DNA from: Isoptericola sp. BMS4
GTDB taxonomy: Bacteria > Actinomycetota > Actinomycetes > Actinomycetales > Cellulomonadaceae
Assembly: GCF_011634835.1 (NCBI RefSeq)
Contig: NZ_SIRP01000001.1
Coordinates: forward strand, 1 to 64,000
Direction of reading: 5' to 3'
DNA length: 64,000 nt
The notes under the pieces were generated by a model. That model saw only the letters and a list, made by a program, of their open reading frames with translations. It made no database searches and had not been told where the DNA came from. This document shows, piece by piece, positions 42,613 to 50,320 of the stretch. The position numbers were made by a program, and so were the translations under genes. Each line of letters starts with the position of its first letter. Position 1 is the first letter of the stretch.

Positions 42613-43359
42613 TCACAGGGTCGCCGCCGCGAGGGCGTCGGCGCTCCCCGCGAGCCCGATCTCCACCCGGGCGACGTCGGCGAGCGGGACGGCCGACGCC
42701 GCCGCCAGGCCGGCCGACGCCGGACCGGAGGCCGTCCAGGTCGCGGCGACGGTGCGTCCGCCGTCGCGGTCGACGAGGACCAGCTCGTACACCGCCGGGC
42801 CCCCCGCGGGCCCCGGGTCGTAGCGACCGTCTCCGGTCGCCGTGGCGGACGGGTAGGTGCAGGTCCACGACAGGCTCGTCCCCCACGCCCTCGGCGTCGC
42901 GGTGAGCGTGGCGGTGACGTCCGCCACGCCCTGGGGGGCGAGGTCGACGGTCCGTGTCCCCTCGGCCGGCCCCGACCCGGCGGCCGGCACAGGGCCGGGG
43001 TCGCCGTCGAACGCCCCGCCCCACGCGAGGCCGGCGGCGGTGCCGCCGAGCACGAGCGCGACGGCCGCGACCGCCGCCAGCGACCGGCGGCGGGCCCGGG
43101 ACCGCCGGGCCGCGCGCACGAGCCGGTCGAGGGGCACGACGTCGCCCTCCCCCGGCGCGACCGCGGGGAGGTCGGCCGCGACGACGTCCTCGGGCGCGAC
43201 CCCGCGCAGCAGCCCGGGCACCCCCGCGAGCTCGGCCACCGCCGCGCGGCAGTCCGCGCACGTCGCCAGGTGCTCCTCGAACGCGTGCCGGTCCGCCGGC
43301 CCGAGCGCCCCGAGCACGTACGCGGCGTCCCACTCGCGGTACGGGTCGGTCGGGGTCAT
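42613..43359 (-). CDS. Anti-sigma factor (RskA type, zinc-binding N-domain)
   Basis: A 248-residue membrane anti-sigma factor. The cytosolic N-terminal domain has the ZAS zinc motif H30-x3-C34-x2-C37 (HLATCADC). A single span lies near 93-113 (SLAAVAAVALVLGGTAAGLAW), followed by an extracytoplasmic RskA-like domain with VDLAPQGVADVTATLTATPRAWG. It should hold the sigma factor encoded just upstream until an envelope signal triggers proteolysis. It overlaps the sigma gene by four bases (ATGA) and has GAAGGGAG upstream. The C-terminal part has one conserved-looking Cys. Confidence 0.9.
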   Translation of the reverse strand: MTPTDPYREWDAAYVLGALGPADRHAFEEHLATCADCRAAVAELAGVPGLLRGVAPEDVVAADLPAVAPGEGDVVPLDRLVRAARRSRARRRSLAAVAAVALVLGGTAAGLAWGGAFDGDPGPVPAAGSGPAEGTRTVDLAPQGVADVTATLTATPRAWGTSLSWTCTYPSATATGDGRYDPGPAGGPAVYELVLVDRDGGRTVAATWTASGPASAGLAAASAVPLADVARVEIGLAGSADALAAATL

Positions 43360-43859
43360 GACGTGACTCCCTTCTCCTGCAGCGCGAGCCGCAGCGCGCG
43401 CAGCGCGTAGTGCATGCGGGACTTGACGGTCCCGGGCGGGACCTGGAGCTCGTGCGCCAGCTCCGCGACGCTGCGGCCCCGGTAGTAGGCGCCGACGACG
43501 ACGGCCCGGTGCTCGGGCGACAGCTCGCCGAGGGCGTCGGCGACCAGCCAGCCGTCGAGCACGGCCTGCGTCTCGTCCGGCCCCGGCGACTCGGGCAGCC
43601 GCTCGGCGACGCGCTCGCGCGCGTGCCGGGCGCTGCGCAGGTGGTCGACGACGAGATGGCGCGCGACGGTGAACAGCCAGGCCCGGACCGACTCCTCGGG
43701 GCGCTCCAGCACGTCCGGGTGCCGCCAGAGCCGCAGCAGCGCCTCCTGGACGACGTCCTCCGCGTCCGCGTCGTCGGGCACGAGGCGGGCGACGAACCGG
43801 TGCAGCGCCGCGGCGTGGGCGCCGTGGATCGCCTCGAGGAGCGCCTCGTCAGTCGCCAT
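43356..43859 (-). CDS. ECF sigma factor (SigK/RskA-linked type)
   Basis: A 167-residue sigma factor. Region 2 has DDADAEDVVQEALLRLWRH, and region 4 has LSPEHRAVVVGAYYRGRSVAELAHELQVPPGTVKSRMHYALRALR. Its start overlaps the YceI stop by 11 bases and its stop overlaps the anti-sigma start. The operon promoter has a GAACC -35 and a CGTC -10, so the factor probably transcribes its own operon and the divergent lipoprotein gene. The partner is the adjacent RskA-type anti-sigma factor. I infer the promoter assignment from symmetry and position. Confidence 0.93.
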   Translation of the reverse strand: MATDEALLEAIHGAHAAALHRFVARLVPDDADAEDVVQEALLRLWRHPDVLERPEESVRAWLFTVARHLVVDHLRSARHARERVAERLPESPGPDETQAVLDGWLVADALGELSPEHRAVVVGAYYRGRSVAELAHELQVPPGTVKSRMHYALRALRLALQEKGVTS

Positions 43860-44529
43860 CCGCCCGCACCAGCTCCAGCGAGAACTCGACCGCGCCCGTG
43901 TCGTCGACCCGCACGAAGCCCAGCGAGGGCGCCGCGACGCCGAAGTCCGCGAACTCGACGGGCACGCTCCCGACGACCTGCGCGCCCGACGCCGTGGTGA
44001 CGACCTCCGCGTCCACCTCGACGTCCCGGCCGACCCCGCGGATCGTCAGCTCGCCCGGCAGCGTCACGGCGGACTCGCCCGCCGTGAGCGCGACGGGCTC
44101 CGTCAGCTCGAACGCCGCGCTCGGGTAGGTGCCCACCTGCATCACGGTGCCACGGAAGTAGGCGTCGCGCGGCGGCTCGTCGGTGGCGACGCTCGCGACG
44201 TCGACCTCGACCCGAGCCGCCGTGACCGCCCCTCCGGAGACCGTGACGCTGCCGCTCACCTCCTCGGTACGTCCCGTCACCGTGACGTCCTCGCCGCGCA
44301 GCACCTCGTGCACGCGGTAGCCGGCGAACGACCCGTCGGCCACGACCCACGCGCCGTCGAGCGCCGCCGGGTCGCCCGGGGCCGTCCCCGTCGCGGCGAC
44401 CGTCGGCGCGTCGGCCGCCGCCCGGTTGGCCCGGTCCGCGTACAGGCCGGGGCCGAACCACGCGGCGGCTCCCCCGACCAGCAGCACCGCGACGCCCGCG
44501 CCGACCAGCACCTTGGTCCGTGTGCGCAC
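43849..44529 (-). CDS. YceI-family secreted/membrane-anchored protein
   Basis: A 226-residue protein with an N-terminal span (VLVGAGVAVLLVGGAAAWFG) and a YceI-type lipocalin-like barrel. Family features are GSFAGYRVHEVLRG, VDVASVATDEPPRDAYFRG and GELTIRGVGRDVEVDAEV. YceI proteins bind polyisoprenoid or amphiphilic ligands in the envelope, and several respond to stress. GTG has GGAGGGAG eight bases upstream. It is the first gene of the sigma/anti-sigma operon, an unusual position for a YceI gene, and so a likely part of the sigma regulon. Confidence 0.9.
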   Translation of the reverse strand: MRTRTKVLVGAGVAVLLVGGAAAWFGPGLYADRANRAAADAPTVAATGTAPGDPAALDGAWVVADGSFAGYRVHEVLRGEDVTVTGRTEEVSGSVTVSGGAVTAARVEVDVASVATDEPPRDAYFRGTVMQVGTYPSAAFELTEPVALTAGESAVTLPGELTIRGVGRDVEVDAEVVTTASGAQVVGSVPVEFADFGVAAPSLGFVRVDDTGAVEFSLELVRADGD

Positions 44530-44584
44530 GTCCGCTCCCTCCGCCGCGCAGGGTGCCGTCCGCCCCTGCTCTCTCCTCGACCAC

Positions 44585-44609
44585 GACGGGTGAGCGGCCC
44601 GTCCGGTTC
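44585..44609 (-). promoter_or_regulatory. ECF-type promoter of the YceI-sigma-antisigma operon
   Basis: On the minus strand a -35 GAACC (44609-44605) and a -10 CGTC (44588-44585) are separated by 16 bases. The layout is the classic ECF promoter (GAAC and CGTC). The YceI GTG at 44529 lies about 55 bases downstream. The same pair with the same spacing occurs on the opposite strand. Confidence 0.75.
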
Positions 44610-44623
44610 ATTCGTACGGACCT

Positions 44624-44648
44624 GAACCGCGCGGGCACCGGCGCCGTC
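44624..44648 (+). promoter_or_regulatory. ECF-type promoter of the Y-x4-D lipoprotein gene
   Basis: GAACC (44624-44628) and CGTC (44645-44648) are separated by 16 bases, identical to the divergent minus-strand promoter. The two -35 boxes are 14 bases apart, back to back. The lipoprotein ATG at 44683 lies about 34 bases downstream with a GAAGGAGG ribosome site. Confidence 0.75.
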
Positions 44649-44682
44649 GTACCGGGAGAGGGCACCGATCGAAGGAGGCACC

Positions 44683-45225
44683 ATGCGAGGCAGCAGCACC
44701 ACGCTCCGGCGCATCCGGGCCCGGCGGGCCGTCGCGCTGGCCGCGGCGTGCACGCTCGCCGGCGCGCTGGCGGCGTGCTCGGACGGCGGGCCCGGTGGCG
44801 GGTACGGCGGCGGGGGCGCGGACGAGGAGCCCGGCGGGACCGCGTCCGACGCGACGCTCGCCACGGCGGACAGCGACCTCGGCGAGATCGTCGTCGACGG
44901 CGAGGGCATGACCGTGTACTACTTCTCGAACGACGAGCCGGGGTCCGGCGAGAGCGCGTGCACGGACGACTGCCTCGCCGCGTGGCCGCCGGTGCACGCG
45001 GACGGCGAGGACCCCCAGGTCGACGGCGTCACCGCGGAGGTCGGCACGATCACGGGCAACGACGGCGAGCTCCAGGTGACGCTCGACGGCCGCCCGCTCT
45101 ACCTCTACGCCCAGGACGCGCGGCCCGGCGACGTCACCGGCCAGGGCGTCGACGACGTCTGGTGGGTGGTCGCGCACGACGGCGCGGAGGTCACCAAGGC
45201 GTCCGACTCGGGCGGCGGGTACTGA
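44683..45225 (+). CDS. Lipoprotein with repeated Y-x4-D motifs (COG4315 type)
   Basis: A 180-residue lipoprotein. The basic n-region (MRGSSTTLRRIRARR) and lipobox LAAC (C32) are followed by a Gly/Asp-rich linker. Two repeats match the secreted-repeat family: GMTVYYFSNDEPGSGESAC...WPPV and PLYLYAQDARPGDVTGQG...WWVV. Each has the Tyr/Phe-rich start and conserved Asp, and a DDC pair suggests a disulphide. The family's function is not established; it is common beside redox and copper genes. It is divergent from the sigma operon and carries the same ECF promoter, so it is probably a target of that sigma factor. Confidence 0.87.
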   Translation: MRGSSTTLRRIRARRAVALAAACTLAGALAACSDGGPGGGYGGGGADEEPGGTASDATLATADSDLGEIVVDGEGMTVYYFSNDEPGSGESACTDDCLAAWPPVHADGEDPQVDGVTAEVGTITGNDGELQVTLDGRPLYLYAQDARPGDVTGQGVDDVWWVVAHDGAEVTKASDSGGGY

Positions 45226-45244
45226 CGGCCGGGTGCAGCCTGGA

Positions 45245-45269
45245 GTCCGGGGGCGGTGAAGCCCCGGAC
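45245..45269 (+). terminator. Hairpin between lipoprotein and membrane-protein genes
   Basis: A perfect 8-bp stem GTCCGGGG / CCCCGGAC with a nine-base loop. It starts 20 bases after the lipoprotein stop and ends 11 bases before the next GTG, so it may end transcription or affect translation of that gene. No U tract is visible. Confidence 0.5.
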
Positions 45270-45280
45270 GGTGAGGTCGC

Positions 45281-45922
45281 GTGGCTGGTGCGCCGGTCGG
45301 CACGTGGATGGTGCTCTGCGCCGCCGCGGAAGCCGTGGGGATGTCCGCGGCGGCCGCGGCCGCGCGCCTGTCCACGGCGACCGTCGGAGAGCCCTCCACC
45401 CCCGGGGAGACGGTGGTCGCGCTCGCGCTGGTGACGGCGGGCGGCCTCGTGGAGGGCACGGCGCTGGGGCTCGCGCAGGCGACGGGGCTGCGCGCGTGGC
45501 GGCGACGGCTGCGCACCGCGGGCTACGTCGCGGCGACCGTCGTCGTGGCGGGCCTCGGATGGGCCGGGGCGTCGGCCCCCGCGGCGCTCGCCGGCGCCGC
45601 GGACGAGAGCGCCGGCCCTCCCGCGTGGCTGGTGATCGCGGGGGGCGCGGCGCTCGGTGCGGTGCTGGGCACGCTGCTCGGCGCGGCCCAGGCGGCCACC
45701 CTGCGCCGGCAGGTGCCGCACCCGTGGCGGTGGATCGGGGCCAACGCCGTCGCCTGGATCCCTGCGATGGCCCTGATCTTCGCGGGCGCCACCACTCCCG
45801 CGGAGGGCTGGCCGCTCGCCGCGGTGATCGGGACCGGCACCCTGACAGGCGCCCTCGCCGGGGCGGTGCTCGGCGCCCTGCTGGGCCTGCGCCTCCCGTC
45901 CCTGGACCCCGACGGTGACTAG
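45281..45922 (+). CDS. Hypothetical multi-span membrane protein
   Basis: A 213-residue protein with about five or six Gly/Ala-rich membrane spans. It begins MAGAPVGTWMVLCAAAEAVGMSAAA and has repeated LVEGTALGLAQATGL and LGTLLGAAQAATL segments, which suggest an internal duplication of a two-helix unit. GTG is the start. I do not recognise the family. A short hairpin separates it from the lipoprotein gene, so it may or may not belong to the same transcript. Its stop overlaps the convergent gene's stop within CTAG. Confidence 0.68.
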   Translation: MAGAPVGTWMVLCAAAEAVGMSAAAAAARLSTATVGEPSTPGETVVALALVTAGGLVEGTALGLAQATGLRAWRRRLRTAGYVAATVVVAGLGWAGASAPAALAGAADESAGPPAWLVIAGGAALGAVLGTLLGAAQAATLRRQVPHPWRWIGANAVAWIPAMALIFAGATTPAEGWPLAAVIGTGTLTGALAGAVLGALLGLRLPSLDPDGD

Positions 45923-46581
45923 TCCTCGCCCTCGAAGAGCCCGCCGTCGAGGAGCCAGTGGTAGCGCAGCCGCAGAGCACGTTCGGTGCTGGCCAGGAGC
46001 GTGGCCACCACGAGCGCGACGTTGAGCGACGGCGCGAGCCGGACCGGGGAGACGAAGGTGCCGAACCGGTCGGCGACGGGCGGGATGGCCGAGACCTGCT
46101 CCACGATCTGGGGCACGCCGAGGACCAGGGCGACGACGAGCACGGCCACGGACACCGCCCCGAGGGCGCGGCTCAGGCCCGGGCGACGGCGCTCCAGCCG
46201 CGCACGGCGGCCCTCGGCCGACGCCGGGTCCGGAGCGAGCTGCCGCTCCGTCCCGTCGTCGGCCACGTAGTGGCAGCGGCGCAGCCCGTAGCTGCTGGCC
46301 GCCACCTGCACCACGCCGCCGGTCACCGGGAGCTCGGCCGGGAGCTTCGACGTGGCGTGGTGGACGCCGTCGCGGTACAGGCGGGCACGGACCTCGCCGT
46401 CGTCCGAGTCGCCCCACAGGCGGACGTCGACGGACCACGTCTCCGGCCCGTCCGGCCCGGCGAGGCGCAGGTGGAGCAGCGAGCGGGAGAGGGGCTGCCA
46501 CCACCGGAAGCGCGGCAGGGGGTGCCCGTCGCCGGGCTTCACCCGCCGCGCGGCGCGGCGGCGTCTCCAGTCCGAGAACAC
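45919..46581 (-). CDS. Hypothetical protein with two C-terminal membrane spans
   Basis: A 220-residue protein of unknown function. An Arg-rich start (MFSDWRRRRAARRVKPGDG) is followed by a soluble part of beta character (ETWSVDVRLWGDSDDGEVRARLYRDG) up to about residue 125. Two membrane helices follow (ALGAVSVAVLVVALVLGVPQIV and APSLNVALVVATLLAS), and it ends acidic. The GTG start lies six bases after TACGTT, so a leaderless start is likely. No family is recognised. Confidence 0.7.
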   Translation of the reverse strand: MFSDWRRRRAARRVKPGDGHPLPRFRWWQPLSRSLLHLRLAGPDGPETWSVDVRLWGDSDDGEVRARLYRDGVHHATSKLPAELPVTGGVVQVAASSYGLRRCHYVADDGTERQLAPDPASAEGRRARLERRRPGLSRALGAVSVAVLVVALVLGVPQIVEQVSAIPPVADRFGTFVSPVRLAPSLNVALVVATLLASTERALRLRYHWLLDGGLFEGED

Positions 46582-46654
46582 CCGAGGAACGTAGCAACGC
46601 GCCCGCCGGGGCGCCTGGCGGGCGCGCGGCCCCCGGTCGGGTCAGGACGCGAGG

Positions 46655-47482
46655 TCAGGACGCCGCGTACGCGCCCTGCCACACGGTGTCGAACGGGGTG
46701 CGTGCGGCCACGCGCTCCTCGATGCCGGCGGTGACCATGTCCTTCGCCACCCGGACGGCGTCCGGGACGGTCGCGCCCTTGGCGAGCTCGGCCGTGATCG
46801 CCGCGGCGAACGTGCACCCGGCGCCGGAGACGCGCTCCTCGCCGACCTTGGCCGCGGCGAGGATCGTCACGTCCTCGCCGTCGAACACCACGTCGACGGC
46901 GTCGGGGCCGGGCAGCTCGACGCCGCCCTTGGCGACCACGTAGCGGCGGCCCTGACCGGTGTCGAGCTTGGCGTGGATGCGGCGCGCCGCCTCCGCGAGG
47001 TCGTCGACGGAGGCGATCTCGTCCATGCCGGCGAGGGTCTTCGCCTCGAAGAGGTTCGGGGTGACGACGGTGGCCAGCGGCAGCACCCGCTCGCGCAGCG
47101 CCGTGTCGGTGTCGAGGGCTGCGCCGGGCTCCTGGCCCTTGCAGATCAGCACCGGGTCGAGCACGACGTGCCGCCACGGCTGCGCCTCGAGCGCGCGGGC
47201 GACGACGTCGATCGTGTCGGGGGTGCCGAGCATGCCGACCTTGACGACGTCGAGGGCGTGGGTCGCCGTGGCCGCCTCGACCTGGTCGGCGATCACCTGC
47301 GGGTCCACCGGCACGAACCGGTGGCCCCAGTCGTGCTTCGGGTCGAACGAGACGATGCAGGTCAGCGTGCCGACGCCGTAGGCGCCGAGCTGCTGGAAGG
47401 TCTTGAGGTCGGCCTGGATGCCGGCGCCGCCGGTGGCCTCGGACCCGGCGATGACGTACGCGAGCGGGGGCGTGGTGCTCAT
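46655..47482 (-). CDS. ThiD-like kinase (pyridoxal or hydroxymethylpyrimidine kinase)
   Basis: A 275-residue ribokinase-fold kinase. The N-terminal GSEATGGAGIQADLKTFQQLGAYG is the shared signature of ThiD and the ThiD-like pyridoxal kinase PdxK. The anion-hole and catalytic motif reads SGAGCTFAAAI, with the Cys also seen in PdxK/ThiD enzymes. The phrase VSFDPKHDWGHRFVPVDPQVIADQVE favours the PdxK-like branch, but substrate cannot be settled by eye. No thiamine genes are adjacent. The ATG at 47482 follows TAGGCT by seven bases, a leaderless start. Confidence 0.87.
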   Translation of the reverse strand: MSTTPPLAYVIAGSEATGGAGIQADLKTFQQLGAYGVGTLTCIVSFDPKHDWGHRFVPVDPQVIADQVEAATATHALDVVKVGMLGTPDTIDVVARALEAQPWRHVVLDPVLICKGQEPGAALDTDTALRERVLPLATVVTPNLFEAKTLAGMDEIASVDDLAEAARRIHAKLDTGQGRRYVVAKGGVELPGPDAVDVVFDGEDVTILAAAKVGEERVSGAGCTFAAAITAELAKGATVPDAVRVAKDMVTAGIEERVAARTPFDTVWQGAYAAS

Positions 47483-47547
47483 GGGGGCACAGCCTACGAC
47501 GGGCCGGTTCCGAGAAGTTTCCAAGAACGGCGGCGGACGCTGGCTGC

Positions 47548-48954
47548 ATGAGCGTCACCACTCCCCGGGCCGCGACACCCGGCCCGACGGACCCCACCGG
47601 CCCCGCGCACCGCGCCGCGCCCGTCGTGCCGCGCGGACGACGACACGCCCCGGGCTCCGTGCTGCTGCGCCTCCTCCTGGTCGTGGGCGCGGCGGGCGTC
47701 GTGGCCTTCTGGTGGCCCGGCGCCGCCCCCGTGGCGGGCGGACCGGGCGAGGCGCTCAGCGGCGCCGGCGACCTCGCGGGTCTGCTCGCCTCGTTCCTCG
47801 TGTGCGCACTGCTGCTGCTCGTGGCCCGGGTGCCGTGGTTCGAGCGCGCCGTGGGCATGGACCGGCTGGTGGCCTGGCACCGGAACCTCGGCGCGAGCGT
47901 CGTGCTGCTGGTCGCGACGCACGTGGTGCTCGTCGTGGTCGGCGGGGCGATGCTCGACGCCGCCACACCCTGGGCCGAGACGCTCACCCTGGTCCGTACC
48001 CGCCCCGAGCTGCTGTCCGCCGTGGTCGGCACCGCGCTCTTCCTTGCCGTCGGGGCGACCAGCGCCCGCCTGCTGCGCCGGTACCTGTCGTACGAGGCCT
48101 GGTACGCGGTGCACCTGACGGTGTACGCCGGGGTCTACCTGGCGTTCGGGCACCAGCTCGCCGCCGGGACCCACTTCGTCGCGTCCCCGGTGGCGCGCGC
48201 CGTGTGGACGGGGCTGTACGTGGCGACGGCGGCCGCGATCGTGACGTGGCGCGTGGCCCAGCCCCTGTGGCGGCTGGGCCACCACCTGGGGCGCGTGCAG
48301 GCCGTCGTGCCGGAGACGCCCACCACGACGAGCGTCTGGGTCTCGGGCCCCGGGGTGGCGGCCCTCGGCGGCCAGGGCGGCCAGTTCTTCCTCGTGCGCT
48401 TCCTGACCCGCGGGCACCTGGGCACGGCGCACCCGTACTCGCTCTCCGCGCCGCCGGTGGGCGGGCTGCTGCGCTTCACGATCGGCGCGCTCGGCGACCA
48501 CTCGTCCGGGGCCCGTGGCCTGCGCCCCGGGACCCGGGTGCTGCTGGAGGGCCCGTTCGGGCGCACGACGGCCGACCGCGCGCGCTCCGCGCGGGTGCTC
48601 CTCGTGGCAGGCGGCGCGGGGATCGGCCCGATCCGGGCCCTGGCCGAGGAGCTCTACCGTCGCGGCAAGGACGTCGTGGTGCTGCACCGTGCCCGCACGG
48701 CGGACGAGCTCGCCCTCGGGCACGAGATGGCGCCCGTCCCCGGGCAGCGGTACGTCGCGCTGCCGGGCCGGCGCGCGGAGCTCGGGTACGACCCCCTGTC
48801 CGCGACGGCGCTGCGCCGGCTCGTGCCCGACGTGGCCGCACGCGAGGTGTTCGTCTGCGGCCCGCCGGGACTCGTCGACACCGTACGCCGGTCCGCCTCC
48901 GCGCTCGGGGTGCCCCGCAGCGCCGTCCACCACGAGGAGCTGAGCCTGTCATGA
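47548..48954 (+). CDS. Ferric-reductase-like membrane flavoprotein
   Basis: A 468-residue membrane oxidoreductase. A basic N-terminal tail leads to about six spans of the ferric-reductase-like domain, with heme-ligand-type histidines in WHRNLGASVVLLVATHVVLVVV and WYAVHLTVYAGVYLAFGHQL. The C-terminal half is a ferredoxin-reductase module: HPYSLSAPP (FAD), GPFGRTT, GGAGIGPIRAL (NAD(P)H) and VFVCGPPG. It should pass electrons from NAD(P)H through FAD and heme to the outside of the membrane. It is coupled by a four-base overlap to the FMN-binding gene, which likely receives the electrons. Confidence 0.9.
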   Translation: MSVTTPRAATPGPTDPTGPAHRAAPVVPRGRRHAPGSVLLRLLLVVGAAGVVAFWWPGAAPVAGGPGEALSGAGDLAGLLASFLVCALLLLVARVPWFERAVGMDRLVAWHRNLGASVVLLVATHVVLVVVGGAMLDAATPWAETLTLVRTRPELLSAVVGTALFLAVGATSARLLRRYLSYEAWYAVHLTVYAGVYLAFGHQLAAGTHFVASPVARAVWTGLYVATAAAIVTWRVAQPLWRLGHHLGRVQAVVPETPTTTSVWVSGPGVAALGGQGGQFFLVRFLTRGHLGTAHPYSLSAPPVGGLLRFTIGALGDHSSGARGLRPGTRVLLEGPFGRTTADRARSARVLLVAGGAGIGPIRALAEELYRRGKDVVVLHRARTADELALGHEMAPVPGQRYVALPGRRAELGYDPLSATALRRLVPDVAAREVFVCGPPGLVDTVRRSASALGVPRSAVHHEELSLS

Positions 48955-49514
48955 CCGCACGATTCCGAGGAACGCTGATCTACGTCGGCAGCCTCGCCGC
49001 GATCGGCGTCGCCGCCGTGGCCCGGTTCGGGCTGGTGCCGGCCGACGAGGCGACGACCGCCGCCACCGGGACCGGCAGCACGGCCACCGGGACGACGCCG
49101 GGCGCCACCGGCACGACGTCCGGCGGCACGGGGTCCTCGGGCACCGGCTCGCCGTCCACCGGGAGCAGCGACGGCGAAGGCAGCACGGGCGGCTCCGGGC
49201 CGTCGGACACGAGCGGCTCGTCGACCACGACGAGCTCCGAGGTCACGGTCGCCGGCGACGTCGCGCAGACGCGCTACGGTCCCGTCCAGGTGACGGTGAC
49301 GTTCGACGGCTCGCGGATCGTCGACGTGCAGACGGTCCAGGTGCCCGGCGGCCACCCGGAGAGCGAGCAGATCAACGCGTACGCGGCCCCCGAGCTCGCG
49401 CAGGAGGTGCTCGACGCCCAGTCGGCGCAGATCCACACGGTCAGCGGCGCGACCTACACGTCCGAGGGCTACCGCGAGTCGGTGCAGTCCGCGATCGACA
49501 GCCGGCAGGGGTGA
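48951..49514 (+). CDS. Extracytoplasmic FMN-binding protein (covalent flavin carrier)
   Basis: A 187-residue membrane-anchored protein. After an N-terminal span (LIYVGSLAAIGVAAVA) there is a long Thr/Gly/Ser linker (about 40-90), then an FMN-binding domain with YGPVQVTVTFDGSRIVDVQTVQVP. The flavinylation motif SGATYT (165-170) is intact; ApbE would attach FMN to T170. The flexible linker lets the flavin domain swing at the membrane surface. It overlaps the reductase before it and apbE after it by four bases each, a tight electron-transfer operon. Confidence 0.92.
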   Translation: MTARFRGTLIYVGSLAAIGVAAVARFGLVPADEATTAATGTGSTATGTTPGATGTTSGGTGSSGTGSPSTGSSDGEGSTGGSGPSDTSGSSTTTSSEVTVAGDVAQTRYGPVQVTVTFDGSRIVDVQTVQVPGGHPESEQINAYAAPELAQEVLDAQSAQIHTVSGATYTSEGYRESVQSAIDSRQG

Positions 49515-50320
49515 CGGCCGTGCGCGAGCTGGCGGTGGTGATGGGGGTGCCGACGAGCCTGCACCTACCGGCCCGTCGTGGCCTGGCGGCCGAGGACCCC
49601 GGCGCCGCGAGGGCAGCGGTCGCCGACGCCCTCGACCTGCTGCGCGCGGCGGAACGCCGCTTCAGCCGGCACGTCCCGGGGTCGGAGCTCGATGCCCTGC
49701 GCCGCGGGGTGCTCACCGAGGACGACGTCTCCACCGACATGCGCGCCGTCCTCGCCGTCGCGCGGGCGGCGGAGCGCGACTCCGGCGGGGCGTTCCGCAC
49801 CGTCGGCCCGGACGGGCTCCTCGACACGGACGGCGTGGTCAAGGGCTGGGCGGTCCAGCGCGCGGCCGACCTGCTCGGACGACGCGGCGTCACGGACCTG
49901 TGCCTCAACGCGGGCGGCGACGTCGTCGTGCGCGGCGAGCCCGAACCCGGGACGCCCTGGACGGTCGCGGTCCGCGACCCCGCCGACCCGCACCGGCAGG
50001 TCGCCGTCGTGCGGGTCGTCGACGGCGCGGTCGCGACGTCCGGCGCCTACGAGCGCGGCCCGCACGTGTGGGACGGGCGCACCGGGGCGGCCGCGCACGG
50101 CCTGGCGTCCGCGACCGTCGTGGCGGGCGACCTCACGGCCGCGGACGTGCTCGCCACGGCGGCGTTCGCCCGGGGTGCCGGCGGCGGCGCCTGGGCCACC
50201 CGGCACGGGGCGGCCTGGGCGCTGGAGGTGCGGCCCGACGGGCGGGTGGTCACCGACGTCGCGGCAGCCGCAGGACCAGCAGCGCCCCTCCCCGGCCGTC
50301 GTCGGGCTCGACGGTCCTGA
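49511..50320 (+). CDS. apbE: FAD:protein FMN transferase
   Basis: A 269-residue ApbE enzyme that transfers FMN from FAD to a Thr in the adjacent FMN-binding protein. Family motifs are ERRFSRHVPGSEL, DTDGVVKGWAVQRAADLL, CLNAGGDVVVRG and HVWDGRTG; the Mg-binding acidic residues are present. No signal peptide is obvious, although the family often acts outside the membrane; this is a point to check. GTG at 49511 overlaps the previous stop (GTGA). The last 71 bases overlap the convergent histidine-kinase gene. Confidence 0.92.
   Translation: MTAVRELAVVMGVPTSLHLPARRGLAAEDPGAARAAVADALDLLRAAERRFSRHVPGSELDALRRGVLTEDDVSTDMRAVLAVARAAERDSGGAFRTVGPDGLLDTDGVVKGWAVQRAADLLGRRGVTDLCLNAGGDVVVRGEPEPGTPWTVAVRDPADPHRQVAVVRVVDGAVATSGAYERGPHVWDGRTGAAAHGLASATVVAGDLTAADVLATAAFARGAGGGAWATRHGAAWALEVRPDGRVVTDVAAAAGPAAPLPGRRRARRS

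Noticed and set aside
45245-45269. A riboswitch before the membrane-protein gene
   Set aside because: Only one short hairpin is present; there is no conserved aptamer-like structure.
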